Positions 43,455-53,634 are shown, numbered from the stretch's first letter. The stretch is 64,000 nucleotides of DNA from Streptomyces sp. WMMB 322 (GCF_900090145.1 NZ_FMHI01000009.1:124001-188000); one strand, 5' to 3'. Numbers and translations are program-made. Notes: generated by a model not told the origin, from the sequence alone.

Positions 43455-43529
43455 CGGTCCTGACGGGATTTGAACCCGCGGCCTCCACCTTGACAGGGTG
43501 GCGAGCACTCCAAACTGCTCCACAGGACC
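43455..43529 (-). tRNA. tRNA-Asp (anticodon GTC), copy 1
   Basis: GGTCCTG acceptor pairs with CAGGACC; anticodon stem CCACC-CTGTCAA-GGTGG gives GTC; T arm GGGTTCAAATCCC. CCA not encoded. Identical to the copy at 62582-62656. It lies 90 bases downstream of hrpA on the same strand and may be read from its transcript as well as from its own promoter. Confidence 0.97.
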
Positions 43530-43619
43530 TTGTCCGCACCCGGCGTCCGGGCGCGAGCGAGACTCTACAGCAGCCCGACGAGCGGAGCGAACTCACCTTG
43601 TGCGACGGGTTCGTCACCC

Positions 43620-46600
43620 TCACGGCGCTGCCGCATCCACCGCCTTCATGATGCGTTTGTCCGAGACCGAGTAGGCGGTGCCCAGGGCGTGGGCGTAGTA
43701 GCTGACGCGCAGCTCCTCGATCATCCAGCGGATCTCAAGCGCCGCCTGCGGCACGGGACGTCCGCGAGGGAACTGCTCGAGCAGCCAGAGGTATTCGTCC
43801 TGCATCTCCTGAACCTTCGCCATCCGCGTGCGGTCGCGTTCGGCGTTGTTCGGCATCTGCTGCAGACGGCGGTCGGCGGCGACGAGATAGCGCAGCAGGT
43901 CCGGCAGCCGGGCCGCGCCGTGCCGGGTGACGAAGCCGGGGCAGACCAGGTCGGCGAGCTGCCGGCGGACGTCCTCGGCGGACTCCGCGAGGGCAGGGCT
44001 CGTGACGCCGCGCAGACGCTGCTCGCAGGAGTGCCAGGCGGCAAGCACCTCCTGAACCTGCTTGACCGTCTTGAGCGTGGCGTCGACCAGATCCGTACGT
44101 ACGGCGTCGAAAAGCTTCCGGAAGGCCTCCTCGTCCCACGCCGGACCGCCGTGCCCTGCGATGAGGTGGTCGGCGGCGGCCGTGACGCAGTCCTCGAAGA
44201 GCGCCTGCACGCTGCCGTGAGGGGACCGCGAGAGGGCGAGCTTCTGCGGGTTGGACAGCTTCGAGGCGGCGAACTTGGCAGGGTCGGAAGGGATGTTGAG
44301 CAGGATCAGCCGGCGCGTCCCGCGCCACATGGCCTGCTGCTGCTCGGCCTCGGTGTCGAAGAGGTGAACGGAGACGGAGTCGCCGTCGTCCACCAGCGCC
44401 GGGTAGGCCTTCACGGGCTGGCTGCCGACCGTGCCCTTCCCGCCCGACGCCCGGGGACGCGTCTCGAAGACGCGGGGCAGGGAACCTATCGTCCACTCGG
44501 TCAGACCCTTGCGTGAGGAGAGGGCAGGTGCCGCGTCCCCCGGGCCGGATGCGGGCGCCTGCGCGGAAGGTGACTTCGCCCCCCGCTCCCGCTCACCCTT
44601 CCGCTGGGCGCGTGCGGACGACTCGAAGGCGCGCGCGATGGCGGCCTGCGTCTTGTCCCGCAGCCGGTGCTGCAGTTCCTCCAGGTCCTTGGACTCGGCA
44701 AGGGTGCGGCGCCGTTCGTCCGTGACCCGGAAGGTGACCTTGAGGTGGTCGGGCACCTTCCCCGGGTCGAAGTCGCCTGCCTCGAAGGGCACTCCGACCA
44801 TGCCCCGCAGCTCACGGGCCATCGCGGTGGTCAGCGGCTCCTGCCCGGGCGTGGCGACGCGCAGGAAACGCGCGGCGAAGTCCGGAGCGGGGACGTAGTG
44901 CCGCCGGACGGCCTTGGGCAGCGAGCGGATGAGCTCCGTGACGAGGCTTTCGCGCAGGCCGGGGATCTGCCAGTCGAATCCCGCCGGCGTGATCTGGTTG
45001 AGGACCTGGAGCGGGACGTGCACCGTCACGCCGTCCGCGTCCGTGCCGGGCTCGAACTGGTAGGTGACGCGCAGCGTGAGGTCGCCCTGCTGCCACACGT
45101 CCGGATAGTCGCTGCGGCTGATCTCCTCCGCCTGCTCGTTGATGAGCATCGACTTCTCGAAGTTGAGCAGGTCGGCGTCCTCATGCCGTTGCTTCTTCCA
45201 CCAGGCGTCGAAGTGGGCGCCGGAGACCACGTGTCCGGGGACGCGCTCGTCGTAGAAGTCGTACAGCGTCTCGTCGTCGACGAGGATGTCGCGGCGGCGC
45301 GCGCGGTGTTCCAACTCCTCGACCTCGTCGAGGAGTTTGCGATTGTCATGGAAGAAACGGTGGTGCGTGCGCCAGTCGCCCTCGACCAGGGCGTGCCGGA
45401 TGAACAGGTCACGGCACGTCTCCGGGTCGATGCGGCCGTAGTTGACCTTGCGCTGGGCCACGAGCGGCACCCCGTAGAGCGTCACGCGCTCGTACGCCAT
45501 CACCGCCGCCTGCTTCTGCTCCCAGTGCGGCTCGCTGTAGGTGCGCTTCACCAGGTGCTCGGCGAGCGGCTCGATCCACTCGGGCTCGACCTTGGCGTTG
45601 ACGCGGGCCCACAGGCGCGAGGTCTCCACGAGCTCCGCGGACATCAGCCAGCGCGGCTGCTTCTTGAAGAGCGACGAGCCGGGGAAGACGGCGAACTTGG
45701 CGCTGCGCGCGCCGAGATACTCGTTCTTGTCGGTGTCCTTGAGCCCGATGTGCGAGAGGAGGCCGGCCAGCAGCGACTGGTGCACGGCGTCGGCCGGCGC
45801 CTCCCGGTCGGAACCGGCCGGGAGGATGTCCATCGCTTTGGCCACCTGGCGCAGTTGCGCGTAGATGTCCTGCCACTCCCGTATACGCAGGTAGTTGAGG
45901 AACTCCGCCTTGCACATGCGGCGGAAGGCGGACGAGGACAGTGCCTTCTGCTGCTCGCGCACGTAGCGCCACAGATTGAGGAACGCGAGGAAGTCGCTGC
46001 CCTCTTCGCGGAAGCGCGCGTGCTGCTGGTCCGCCTGCTGCTGCTTGTCCGAGGGGCGCTCGCGCGGGTCCTGGATCGAAAGGGCCGCAACGATCACCAT
46101 CACCTCACGCACGCAGCCGTTCCGCTCCGCCTCCAGCACCATGCGGGCCAGCCGCGGGTCGACGGGGAGCTGCGCGAGCTTGCGGCCGGTGCCGGTGAGG
46201 CGCTTGCCGCCGTCCTTCGACGCGCGGGAGGCGGCGGAGGTGCCGAACGCGTGCAGTTCCTCGAGGAGTTGGACGCCCGCCTTGATGCTGCGGTGGTCCG
46301 GGGGGTCGATGAAGGGGAACTTCTCGATGTCCCCGAGGCCGGCCGCGGTCATCTGGAGGATGACGGAGGCCAGGTTCGTGCGCAGGATCTCGGCGTCCGT
46401 GAACTCGGGACGGGAGAGGAAGTCCTCCTCGGAGTAGAGCCGGATGCAGATCCCGTCGGACGTACGGCCGCAGCGGCCCTTCCGCTGGTTGGCGCTGGCC
46501 TGGCTGACCGGTTCGATGGGCAGCCGCTGGACCTTCGTGCGGTGGCTGTAACGGGAGATGCGGGCGGTGCCCGGGTCCACGACGTACTTGATGCCGGGCA

Positions 46601-47714
46601 CCGTGAGGGAGGTCTCCGCGACGTTCGTGGCCAGGACGACGCGGCGCCCCTGGTGACTCTGGAAGACGCGGTGCTGCTCGGCGTGGGAGAGCCGGGCGTA
46701 GAGGGGAAGGATCTCCGTGCCGCCGGCGGCTCCCGCGGCGCCTCCCTTGCGCCCCCTGCCGGCGATGCGTTTCTCCAGCGCGTCCGCCGTGTCCCGGATC
46801 TCGCGCTCGCCGGAGAGGAAGACGAGGATGTCGCCCGGGCCCTCGGCCTGCAGCTCGTCGACCGCGTCGCAGACGGCCGTGGTCTGGTCGCGGTCCTTTT
46901 CGTCGGAGTCCGCTTCGAGCAGCGGTCTGTAGCGCACCTCCACGGGGTACGTGCGTCCGCTGACCTCGACGATCGGCGCGTCGCCGAAGTGCCGTGAGAA
47001 ACGCTCCGGGTCGATCGTCGCCGAGGTGATGACGACCTTCAACTCCGGGCGTCTGGGCAGCAGCTGGGCGAGATAGCCCAGCAGGAAGTCGATGTTGAGG
47101 CTGCGCTCGTGCGCCTCGTCGATGATGATCGTGTCGTACCGGAGAAGATCGCGGTCCTGCTGGATCTCGGCAAGCAGGATGCCGTCCGTCATCAGCTTGA
47201 CCAGGGTGTTCTCCCCGACCTGGTCCGTGAAACGGACCTTCCAGCCGACGGCCTCGCCCAGCGGCGACCTCAGCTCGTGGGCGACGCGCTCGGCGACCGT
47301 GCGTGCGGCGAGCCGGCGTGGCTGGGTGTGGCCGATGACGCCGTGGATGCCGCGGCCCAGCTCCATGCAGATCTTCGGGATCTGCGTCGTCTTGCCCGAA
47401 CCGGTCTCGCCCGCGACGATCACGACCTGGTGGTCCCGTACCGCCTCGAGGATCTCGTCCTTCTTGCGGCTGACCGGAAGCTGCTCCGGATACGAGATCG
47501 CGGGCCGCGACTCACGGCGAGACGTGACCGTCAGCTCGGAGTCGTCCATGGCCGCGGAGATCTCCGCGAGGACCGCCTCGCGGGCCTCGGGCTTGCGGAT
47601 CTTGCGCGCGCCGTCGAGGCGCCGCCCCAGCCGCCGGCGGTCGCGCAGCATCAGCTCGGGCAGGCGCTCGCGCAGAGCGTCGATGGACGGGGAGGGGGAC
47701 GTGGATGTCGGCAT
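43620..47714 (-). CDS. hrpA: ATP-dependent RNA helicase HrpA (DEAH box)
   Basis: 1364 residues from ATG 47714, close to the usual length for full HrpA. Helicase core: Walker A AGETGSGKTTQIPK, DEAH in TIIIDEAHERSLN, SAT motif VITSATIDPERFS and QRKGRCGRTSDG. HA2 and OB-fold regions follow, then the long DUF3418 C-terminus found in bacterial HrpA (about 780-1350). HrpA works on mRNA and collided ribosomes in other bacteria. The frame is open 200 codons further upstream, but that part is compositional; the ATG begins PTSTSPSPSIDALRERLPEL. Position after bldC matches S. coelicolor. Confidence 0.95.
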   Translation of the reverse strand: MPTSTSPSPSIDALRERLPELMLRDRRRLGRRLDGARKIRKPEAREAVLAEISAAMDDSELTVTSRRESRPAISYPEQLPVSRKKDEILEAVRDHQVVIVAGETGSGKTTQIPKICMELGRGIHGVIGHTQPRRLAARTVAERVAHELRSPLGEAVGWKVRFTDQVGENTLVKLMTDGILLAEIQQDRDLLRYDTIIIDEAHERSLNIDFLLGYLAQLLPRRPELKVVITSATIDPERFSRHFGDAPIVEVSGRTYPVEVRYRPLLEADSDEKDRDQTTAVCDAVDELQAEGPGDILVFLSGEREIRDTADALEKRIAGRGRKGGAAGAAGGTEILPLYARLSHAEQHRVFQSHQGRRVVLATNVAETSLTVPGIKYVVDPGTARISRYSHRTKVQRLPIEPVSQASANQRKGRCGRTSDGICIRLYSEEDFLSRPEFTDAEILRTNLASVILQMTAAGLGDIEKFPFIDPPDHRSIKAGVQLLEELHAFGTSAASRASKDGGKRLTGTGRKLAQLPVDPRLARMVLEAERNGCVREVMVIVAALSIQDPRERPSDKQQQADQQHARFREEGSDFLAFLNLWRYVREQQKALSSSAFRRMCKAEFLNYLRIREWQDIYAQLRQVAKAMDILPAGSDREAPADAVHQSLLAGLLSHIGLKDTDKNEYLGARSAKFAVFPGSSLFKKQPRWLMSAELVETSRLWARVNAKVEPEWIEPLAEHLVKRTYSEPHWEQKQAAVMAYERVTLYGVPLVAQRKVNYGRIDPETCRDLFIRHALVEGDWRTHHRFFHDNRKLLDEVEELEHRARRRDILVDDETLYDFYDERVPGHVVSGAHFDAWWKKQRHEDADLLNFEKSMLINEQAEEISRSDYPDVWQQGDLTLRVTYQFEPGTDADGVTVHVPLQVLNQITPAGFDWQIPGLRESLVTELIRSLPKAVRRHYVPAPDFAARFLRVATPGQEPLTTAMARELRGMVGVPFEAGDFDPGKVPDHLKVTFRVTDERRRTLAESKDLEELQHRLRDKTQAAIARAFESSARAQRKGERERGAKSPSAQAPASGPGDAAPALSSRKGLTEWTIGSLPRVFETRPRASGGKGTVGSQPVKAYPALVDDGDSVSVHLFDTEAEQQQAMWRGTRRLILLNIPSDPAKFAASKLSNPQKLALSRSPHGSVQALFEDCVTAAADHLIAGHGGPAWDEEAFRKLFDAVRTDLVDATLKTVKQVQEVLAAWHSCEQRLRGVTSPALAESAEDVRRQLADLVCPGFVTRHGAARLPDLLRYLVAADRRLQQMPNNAERDRTRMAKVQEMQDEYLWLLEQFPRGRPVPQAALEIRWMIEELRVSYYAHALGTAYSVSDKRIMKAVDAAAP

Positions 47715-47928
47715 ACCGGATCCAGGATCGCATTTCACCGAATCCAGCGGCCAGCCAATTCCCCCGGCGTCCGGCTGTGCGCGTCCTGCTGCCCCGCGGG
47801 TGCGGGCCCGGGCCAGTGCCGCCCGGGGTGCGGAAGCGCATGCGGCGGGGTCGGGCGACCGCACGGAGACACCGGAACAGGGGTCACAAAGCCCCTGAAA
47901 GGCACAAACCGCTCCTAAGGTTGCGCAC

Positions 47929-49248
47929 ATGAGCGAACCGCGCGAGCCGGAACCGGACGATCCGAGTGATCCGCGCGACGAGCGTGATCTGCGGGGTCCG
48001 CGCGACGGGCGTGAACCGGGGGGTCCGCGCGTCTCGGGTTCGGGCGGTTCGGGCACCTCTGGCGGTTCGGGTTCGGGCGGTGCGGGTTCGGGCGGTGCAG
48101 GCGCCTCCGGCGGTCCGGGCTCGGGCAATCCGCGCCGCGCCTCCGGCGGACCGGACGGCTCGCCGGACCAGGACCGCACCGAGAGCCCGCACGTCCGGCA
48201 CGTCCCGCCCGGCGGGCACGGTGCCCGGGGTGTGCAGCGCCCGCCGACGGATCTGCGTTCCGGATGGCGGACCTTCAGGCGCACACCGTTCTTCCCCGCG
48301 GCCGTACTCGCGCTCATCGTCGCCGCGGCCGCCGGGCTCTTCGCGGGCTCCTACACCTACGCCCTGGCCGACCCCACGCCGCGGACCATCCCGGCGGCCG
48401 TCGTGGTGCAACCCGCGGGCGAGCAGGGCGCCCGGGCCTTCGTCAACGGTCTGGAGAAGGCGCTCGGATCGTCGCTCCAGGTCCACCGATACCGGACGTT
48501 CTCGCAGGCCAAGGAAGCCGTAGACGACCAGAAGGTGTTCGCGGTGCTGCGCGCGGACAGCCGCGACCGCGTCGAGCTCGACCTCTCCAGCGCCGCCGGC
48601 GCCTCGGTGGCCGAGGTGCTGCAGGAGGCCGCGCCGAAGGTCGCGAAACAGGTGGGTGTGAGCGTGACCGTCAAGGACCTCAAACCGCTGGGGAAGGGAG
48701 ACCCGCGAGGGCTGACGATCTTCTACATGACGCTGGCCGCCGACGTCATCGGGTTCATCGGCGCGATCCAGCTCACCATCAACGTCCCGGACCTGTCCCC
48801 GGCGGCCCGGCTCTCATTCATCGCCGCGTACGCGCTGATCGGCGGCTTCGTGATCGCGGCGACGGTGGGCTGGGCCCTGCACGCCGTGCAACTGCCGTTC
48901 GTGCACTCCTGGATGATCCTCGCGCTGACCATGTTCGCCTCCGGCATGGTCTACGTGATGTTCAACGCCCTCATCGGACGCTGGGCGATGATCCCCACCT
49001 GGCTGGTGATGGTGCTCCTCGGCAACCCGTCGTCCGGCGGTGCGGTCTCCTGGCCGCTGCTCCCGTCGCTGCTGGGCGCGGTCGGCCGCTGGCTCCCGCC
49101 GGGAGCGTCCGTCAACGCCCAGCACACTGCCGTCTACTTCCCGGGCAACGTGCACGTGATGCCGTACTTGGTGCTGGCCGCGTGGGCGGTGGTGGGCATG
49201 GCTCTCTTCCTCGCCGTCGACGCCCGGCGGAAGCCCGGCGAGTCGTGA
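47929..49248 (+). CDS. Membrane protein, DUF3533/ABC-2-like (YhgE/Pip type)
   Basis: 439 residues. Residues 1-110 are a disordered, charged then Gly/Ser-rich cytoplasmic region with GSGG repeats. A membrane helix (about 123-147, FFPAAVLALIVAAAAGLFAGSY) is followed by an extracellular domain of about 110 residues, then five more helices (about 262-430). This layout of one helix, a large loop and a cluster of helices fits ABC-2-like YhgE/Pip proteins, some of which are phage or toxin receptors. Divergent from hrpA. Function unknown. Confidence 0.8.
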   Translation: MSEPREPEPDDPSDPRDERDLRGPRDGREPGGPRVSGSGGSGTSGGSGSGGAGSGGAGASGGPGSGNPRRASGGPDGSPDQDRTESPHVRHVPPGGHGARGVQRPPTDLRSGWRTFRRTPFFPAAVLALIVAAAAGLFAGSYTYALADPTPRTIPAAVVVQPAGEQGARAFVNGLEKALGSSLQVHRYRTFSQAKEAVDDQKVFAVLRADSRDRVELDLSSAAGASVAEVLQEAAPKVAKQVGVSVTVKDLKPLGKGDPRGLTIFYMTLAADVIGFIGAIQLTINVPDLSPAARLSFIAAYALIGGFVIAATVGWALHAVQLPFVHSWMILALTMFASGMVYVMFNALIGRWAMIPTWLVMVLLGNPSSGGAVSWPLLPSLLGAVGRWLPPGASVNAQHTAVYFPGNVHVMPYLVLAAWAVVGMALFLAVDARRKPGES

Positions 49249-49372
49249 CGGGCCCGCCCCGACTGCCGTGTCGCGGCGGCGTGTTCGACGGGGAAAACCG
49301 CTGTCGCCGCGCAGCACCGAGCTGACACCCTGTCACCGGACACCTCACAGCGGACGAAGGGAGGCGATGGCG

Positions 49373-49585
49373 ATGGAACCGTTCGATTTCGTGAACGCGC
49401 TCAGCGCCGTCGTCAGCGCCGTGGCCGCCGTCGTGAGTGCTGCCGTCTCGGTGAAGTCGTCGAACGGACGACGGCGGGCTGCGGAAGCGCACCGGTCCGG
49501 ACGTGAGGAGGGCATGCCCCCGTTCATTGCCTCGCGCGGCCGGAAGCTCCCTGCCCCGGGCGTCCGGCGACTCGTCCCGGCCTGA
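49373..49585 (+). CDS. Small single-span membrane protein (70 aa), hypothetical
   Basis: MEPFDFVNALSAVVSAVAAV starts a hydrophobic helix, followed by a basic, disordered C-terminus. GGGAGG lies 8 bases before the ATG at 49373; the ATG at 49367 is too close to it. No family recognised. It may be a real small gene, but composition alone could give this frame. Confidence 0.45.
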   Translation: MEPFDFVNALSAVVSAVAAVVSAAVSVKSSNGRRRAAEAHRSGREEGMPPFIASRGRKLPAPGVRRLVPA

Positions 49586-49748
49586 GACCGGAGCGGACCG
49601 GCAGCCCGGCACGGACCGGCACGGCGCCTGAGACGCCGCGGGCACTGACCCGGCACGTCCGGCAGATTCGAGGGCACCCCCGGCCGGCGGACGCACCCGC
49701 CCGCCGGCCGGGGTCACTCGATGCTCGTCCGGTGCTACGAGGACCGCT

Positions 49749-50813
49749 CTACGACGCCGGGCCGCCGATCACCGGATAGTGGTCGGAGAGATTGGTGAAG
49801 GTGCCCTCGGAGGTCTCCCAGGGCGCGCACTCCTCCTTGACGACCTCGTTCTGCCAGTTGGCGGGACGGACGTGGCCGTTGCGGTGCAGGACGTAGTCCA
49901 GGTCGGAGCGCTTGCCGTTGTCGTTGCGGCCCTTGGCGATGGTGTTCTCCACGTGGTCCGAGGAGTAGGGGTGTCCCGTGCGGGCGTCCGCGGGAGCGAG
50001 GTCGGCGTTGGCGAGCATGGACGCGTACTCGTCGCTCCGCGAGTCGGTGTTGAAATCGCCCGCGACCATGACCTCCTCGTCCGCGGGGATCTGCTTCTCG
50101 TCGAGGAAGGAGTCGATCGCCCGGAACTGGTCGGCTCGTATCTCCTTCGCCTCGCCGTCCCCGCATGCCGAGTCGCCCGCCTGTACGTGAGTGCCGACGA
50201 CGTGCACCCTGGTGCCGCCGACGTCGAGCACGGCGTAGACGAAGCCCTTGTTGGAGAGGTAGTCGGCGCCGCATCCGTGGTCGTAGACGAACTGTTCCTT
50301 GTGGACGACGGGCCACTTGCTGAGGATCGTGACGCCGCCGTCCTCGAGCGCGATGTCCGACCACGAACCGCCCGTCGCGTCCCAGCCCTTCTTGCTGCGG
50401 CCGAGTACCGGCGTCTGGTGCGGGTACTGGCCGGCGGCCTTCTCCTGGAGCTTGTCGGAGACGGAGTTCTCGAACGCCTCCTGGAGGACGACGACGTCGT
50501 TGCCCTGGAAGAAGTCCGCGTCGGGGATCGCCTCCCCCCTGTGGTCCTGGCCCCAGTTGGGATAGATCAGCTTGCTGAAGAGGAACGCGTTGTAGCTGAG
50601 GACCTTCAGGCCCGGGGCTTCGGCGGCGGCCTCCTGCCCGGCCTGCCCGGCCTTCCCGGTCGCCTCGGGGGCGGCCGTCGCCGAGGAGCCGGTCGCCACG
50701 AGTGCCGTGGCGGCGAGGACGCCGGCGGCGACAAGGCTCTTGAGACGGCGCGCTCTCCCCGGCCTTCGGGACGGGGGCGTCGGTACGGGGCCGGCGGATG
50801 CTGAGGGTGGCAT
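49749..50813 (-). CDS. Secreted sphingomyelin phosphodiesterase-like enzyme (EEP/DNase-I fold)
   Basis: 354 residues. Signal peptide at 1-47 (RARRLKSLVAAGVLAATALV ... ATAAP). The mature part is a neutral sphingomyelinase C: KVLSYNAFLFSKLIYPNWGQ, VVLQEAFENSVSDKL (metal-binding Glu), HVVGTHVQAGDSACGD, VMVAGDFNTDSRSDEY and NLSDHYPVIGG (catalytic His). These enzymes release phosphocholine from sphingomyelin or lysolipids outside the cell. The start ATG has GGGAGA upstream. Confidence 0.9.
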   Translation of the reverse strand: MPPSASAGPVPTPPSRRPGRARRLKSLVAAGVLAATALVATGSSATAAPEATGKAGQAGQEAAAEAPGLKVLSYNAFLFSKLIYPNWGQDHRGEAIPDADFFQGNDVVVLQEAFENSVSDKLQEKAAGQYPHQTPVLGRSKKGWDATGGSWSDIALEDGGVTILSKWPVVHKEQFVYDHGCGADYLSNKGFVYAVLDVGGTRVHVVGTHVQAGDSACGDGEAKEIRADQFRAIDSFLDEKQIPADEEVMVAGDFNTDSRSDEYASMLANADLAPADARTGHPYSSDHVENTIAKGRNDNGKRSDLDYVLHRNGHVRPANWQNEVVKEECAPWETSEGTFTNLSDHYPVIGGPAS

Positions 50814-51099
50814 GTTCGTCTCCCGTGGGGGGTGAGGGATCCGTACGTCCCATATCCAAGCAAGCGGGCTTGATTTCTGTAACCGTGCTCGCGCGCCAAA
50901 GTTGCTTCGCCGGGGGCGAGTCGGGACGGCGCGAGGGCGCGAGCGCGTCCGGCGCGGAGGTGGGCCGGGCGGCTTGGGAGGTTGTTCCCGAGACAGGGCG
51001 AATCTTCTGCGGTGCAACTTTTCGGACGGGCGGAGCGTCTTGTTCGTATCGGCGCCACCTGGCGCACCGGGGGGACTTGCCGGGGGATCGGGAGGGGCA

Positions 51100-52620
51100 A
51101 TGCGCGTTCGCACGCTGTGCGCAGTCGTGGCGGGGCTGGCCGTCGCGCTCACGGGAGGAGCGGCATCGGCGGCCGGCCAGGCCGGCCTGGCCGGAGCCGC
51201 CGCCGGGAAGGGGGGAACGACGGGGGCGGTGGCGACGGCGGGTACGGCGCCCGAACAGGCCTCCGTCCAGGAGGACTTCAACGGGGACGGATTCCAGGAC
51301 GTCGCCACCGCGGCGCCCGGTGCCACGATCGCCGGGCAGACCAGGGCGGGGTACGTCGTCGTCACCTACGGCTCCGCGTCCGGGCTGTCCGCCGGCAGCA
51401 GCACCTACATCAGCCAGAACACCGCCGGTGTTCCGGGAACGGCCGAGACCGACGACTTCTTCGGCGCCAGGCTGATCGCCCGTGACCTCGACGGCGACGG
51501 CCTCACCGACCTCGCCGTGCGGTCCTCCAGCGAACAGGTCACCAACGGCTACGGCTCGGTGACCGTGCTCTGGGGCCGTCAGGGAGGGATCAGCGGAGAG
51601 GACGCGACGCTCGTCGAGGCCCCCTCGGACCCCTACTGGGAGATGGGCGCCAACCTGACCGCCGGCGACTTCGACGGCGACGGCGCCACGGACCTGTTCA
51701 TGCAGCACGGTGGCGACTGGGAGTCCCGCTCGGTGCTCTTCGGCCCGTTCACCCGCGACGGCAAGGCGGCGGACGAGCAGCAGATCGGCATGTTCACCAG
51801 CGACAACGACATCTTCGTCACCACCGCGGGCGACATGACGGGCGACGGCATCGACGACCTGGCCACGTTCTACGTCTACCAGAACCACGCCGAGGGGGGC
51901 CGGTTCTGGCGGGGCACCGAGTCCGGTCTCTCGACGCAGGCGACGCACCTGAACTCCGCGGCAGCGGCGGCCGTCGGCGACTTCGACAAGGACGGCAAGG
52001 GCGACCTGGCGACCCGCACCGTCCCGGGCGGCATCACGGAGGACCTGCCCTACGACTCCGGCACCGTGAAGATCTACTACGGCACCGCGGACGGCCCCAG
52101 CGCCACCCGCACCAGGACGATCACGCAGAACAGCGCGGGCGTCCCCGGGACGAGCGAGAACGGCGACCAGTTCGGCGCCCGGCTCGACGCGAACGACGTC
52201 AACGGCGACGGCTACGCCGACCTCGCCGCAGGCGTGCCCTTCGAAGCCATCGGTACGAAGAAGGCGGCGGGCGCCGTGGTCCTGCTCAAGGGCGGCTCCG
52301 GCGGCCTCAGCGGCACCGGCGCGCAGGCCTTCCACCAGGACACCTCCGGCATTCCCGGCGTGGCCGAGGCCGATGACCGCTTCGGCGGGGCCGTGCGCCT
52401 GCTCGACGTCACGAAGGACGGCAAGGCCGAACTCGCCGTCTCCGCACCGGAGGAGAACGACACGGGGGCGGTCTGGTCGCTGCGCGGCACTGCCGGCGGC
52501 CTGACGGCAACCGGCTCGCTCGCCTTCAACCCCGTGGACCTGGGCACCCCGTCCGCCGGCGCCGGCTTCGGCTACGTCTTCTCCAACGAGCCCGGCACAT
52601 TCCTCTACACGCCCTACTGA
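51100..52620 (+). CDS. Secreted FG-GAP (integrin-like beta-propeller) protein
   Basis: 506 residues, ATG at 51100 with GGAGGGG upstream. Signal peptide RVRTLCAVVAGLAVALTGGAASA. Seven FG-GAP/VCBS repeats carry Ca-binding D-x-D-x-D-G loops: DFNGDGFQDV, DLDGDGLTDL, DFDGDGATDL, DMTGDGIDDL, DFDKDGKGDL, DVNGDGYADL and DVTKDGKAEL, enough for one full propeller. No catalytic domain is attached. Such Streptomyces proteins are secreted or wall-associated with unknown ligands. It is divergent from the sphingomyelinase gene. Confidence 0.9.
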   Translation: MRVRTLCAVVAGLAVALTGGAASAAGQAGLAGAAAGKGGTTGAVATAGTAPEQASVQEDFNGDGFQDVATAAPGATIAGQTRAGYVVVTYGSASGLSAGSSTYISQNTAGVPGTAETDDFFGARLIARDLDGDGLTDLAVRSSSEQVTNGYGSVTVLWGRQGGISGEDATLVEAPSDPYWEMGANLTAGDFDGDGATDLFMQHGGDWESRSVLFGPFTRDGKAADEQQIGMFTSDNDIFVTTAGDMTGDGIDDLATFYVYQNHAEGGRFWRGTESGLSTQATHLNSAAAAAVGDFDKDGKGDLATRTVPGGITEDLPYDSGTVKIYYGTADGPSATRTRTITQNSAGVPGTSENGDQFGARLDANDVNGDGYADLAAGVPFEAIGTKKAAGAVVLLKGGSGGLSGTGAQAFHQDTSGIPGVAEADDRFGGAVRLLDVTKDGKAELAVSAPEENDTGAVWSLRGTAGGLTATGSLAFNPVDLGTPSAGAGFGYVFSNEPGTFLYTPY

Positions 52621-52634
52621 CAGAGCCGCTCGGC

Positions 52635-52662
52635 GGGCCCCCGGCGGGACTGCCGGGGGCCC
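52635..52662. terminator. Bidirectional terminator
   Basis: GGGCCCCCGGC / GCCGGGGGCCC with 6-base loop between the convergent FG-GAP and methyltransferase genes, 15-17 bases from each stop. Confidence 0.85.
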
Positions 52663-52678
52663 ACCGCGCGCGTGAGCC

Positions 52679-53554
52679 TCACACCCGGTCGGCAGCGATC
52701 AGCAGGTACTGGAAGCTGCCGTTGCGGTACGCGTCCAGGAAGGTCTCCTCGATGCCCGTCACCAGGTGGCCGGCCTGCCGGCGCAGCTCCCAGTACGGAA
52801 TCGTCTCGGCCGTCAGATCCTGGACGTGTACCGGTACGAGCCTGTTCCGGGCCATGGCGCGGAAGTACTCCGAGCGGGGGTGGATGTCGCAGATGTAGTG
52901 GGCGTTGATGAGCGACACCTCTCGGGATGCCTGCCCGTAGGTGTCGTTGTAGCAGCCCGTGATCACCACGTACCGGCCGCCGCGGCGCAGCAGCCGGGCA
53001 TGCTCGGCGAACAGCAGGTCCAGCTCGACGTACATGGTCGACTCGTTGTTCCAGGACGCCGCGTACGCTCCCGAGGCGAACCCGGTGTCGAGCATGTTCC
53101 GGTGGTGGTATCGGACCTTGCCGTCGATGCCTCGCGTGCGCGCCTGCTCGTTGGCGAAGTCGGCCTGCTTGGCGGAGAGGGTGACCCCGTCGGCGTGACA
53201 GCCGTACCGCTGGTGCGCCACGACGCTGCCTCCGCCGCGACCGCAGCCGGCGTCGAAGACGCGGTCGTCGGGGGAGAGTTCACCGAGGTGGGAGGCGAGG
53301 AGTTCCGCCTGGGCGTGCTCCAGCCGGTGCAGTTCGCGCGTGATGCGCTCGGCCCGCTTGTCGTCATCGGGTTCGTCCAGGACCGACAGGTCGGCCGCCC
53401 CCACCCCGTAGTGATGGTGGTAGAGGTCGTCGATCTTTCCGAGTTCGAGGTTGACCGGGTTCTCTTCGGTGTTCCAGTAGTCCGCGACTCTGGACTGGTA
53501 CGTGGACTGGTTCGGCACCTTCGCGTAGGCGGTGCCGGTGTGAGACGTGGCCAA
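52679..53554 (-). CDS. Geranyl diphosphate 2-C-methyltransferase (2-methylisoborneol pathway)
   Basis: 291 residues from TTG 53554, chosen because AAGGAG lies 6 bases upstream and the length fits the family. It C-methylates GPP with SAM to 2-methyl-GPP. Signatures: VADYWNTEENPVNLELGKID, LYHHHYGVG, SAM motif DAGCGRGGGSVVAHQRYG, ASWNNESTMYVELDLLF and the end DAYRNGSFQYLLIAADRV. It lies 80 bases downstream of the cyclase gene on the same strand, so both are one operon. Confidence 0.93.
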   Translation of the reverse strand: MATSHTGTAYAKVPNQSTYQSRVADYWNTEENPVNLELGKIDDLYHHHYGVGAADLSVLDEPDDDKRAERITRELHRLEHAQAELLASHLGELSPDDRVFDAGCGRGGGSVVAHQRYGCHADGVTLSAKQADFANEQARTRGIDGKVRYHHRNMLDTGFASGAYAASWNNESTMYVELDLLFAEHARLLRRGGRYVVITGCYNDTYGQASREVSLINAHYICDIHPRSEYFRAMARNRLVPVHVQDLTAETIPYWELRRQAGHLVTGIEETFLDAYRNGSFQYLLIAADRV

Positions 53555-53634
53555 CGATGGCTCCTTGCCGTAGTGCGTCTGCGTTCTGCGCCGCTGCGTC
53601 CGGCCGGACGACCAGCCGGGCGACCGGCCCTTGA

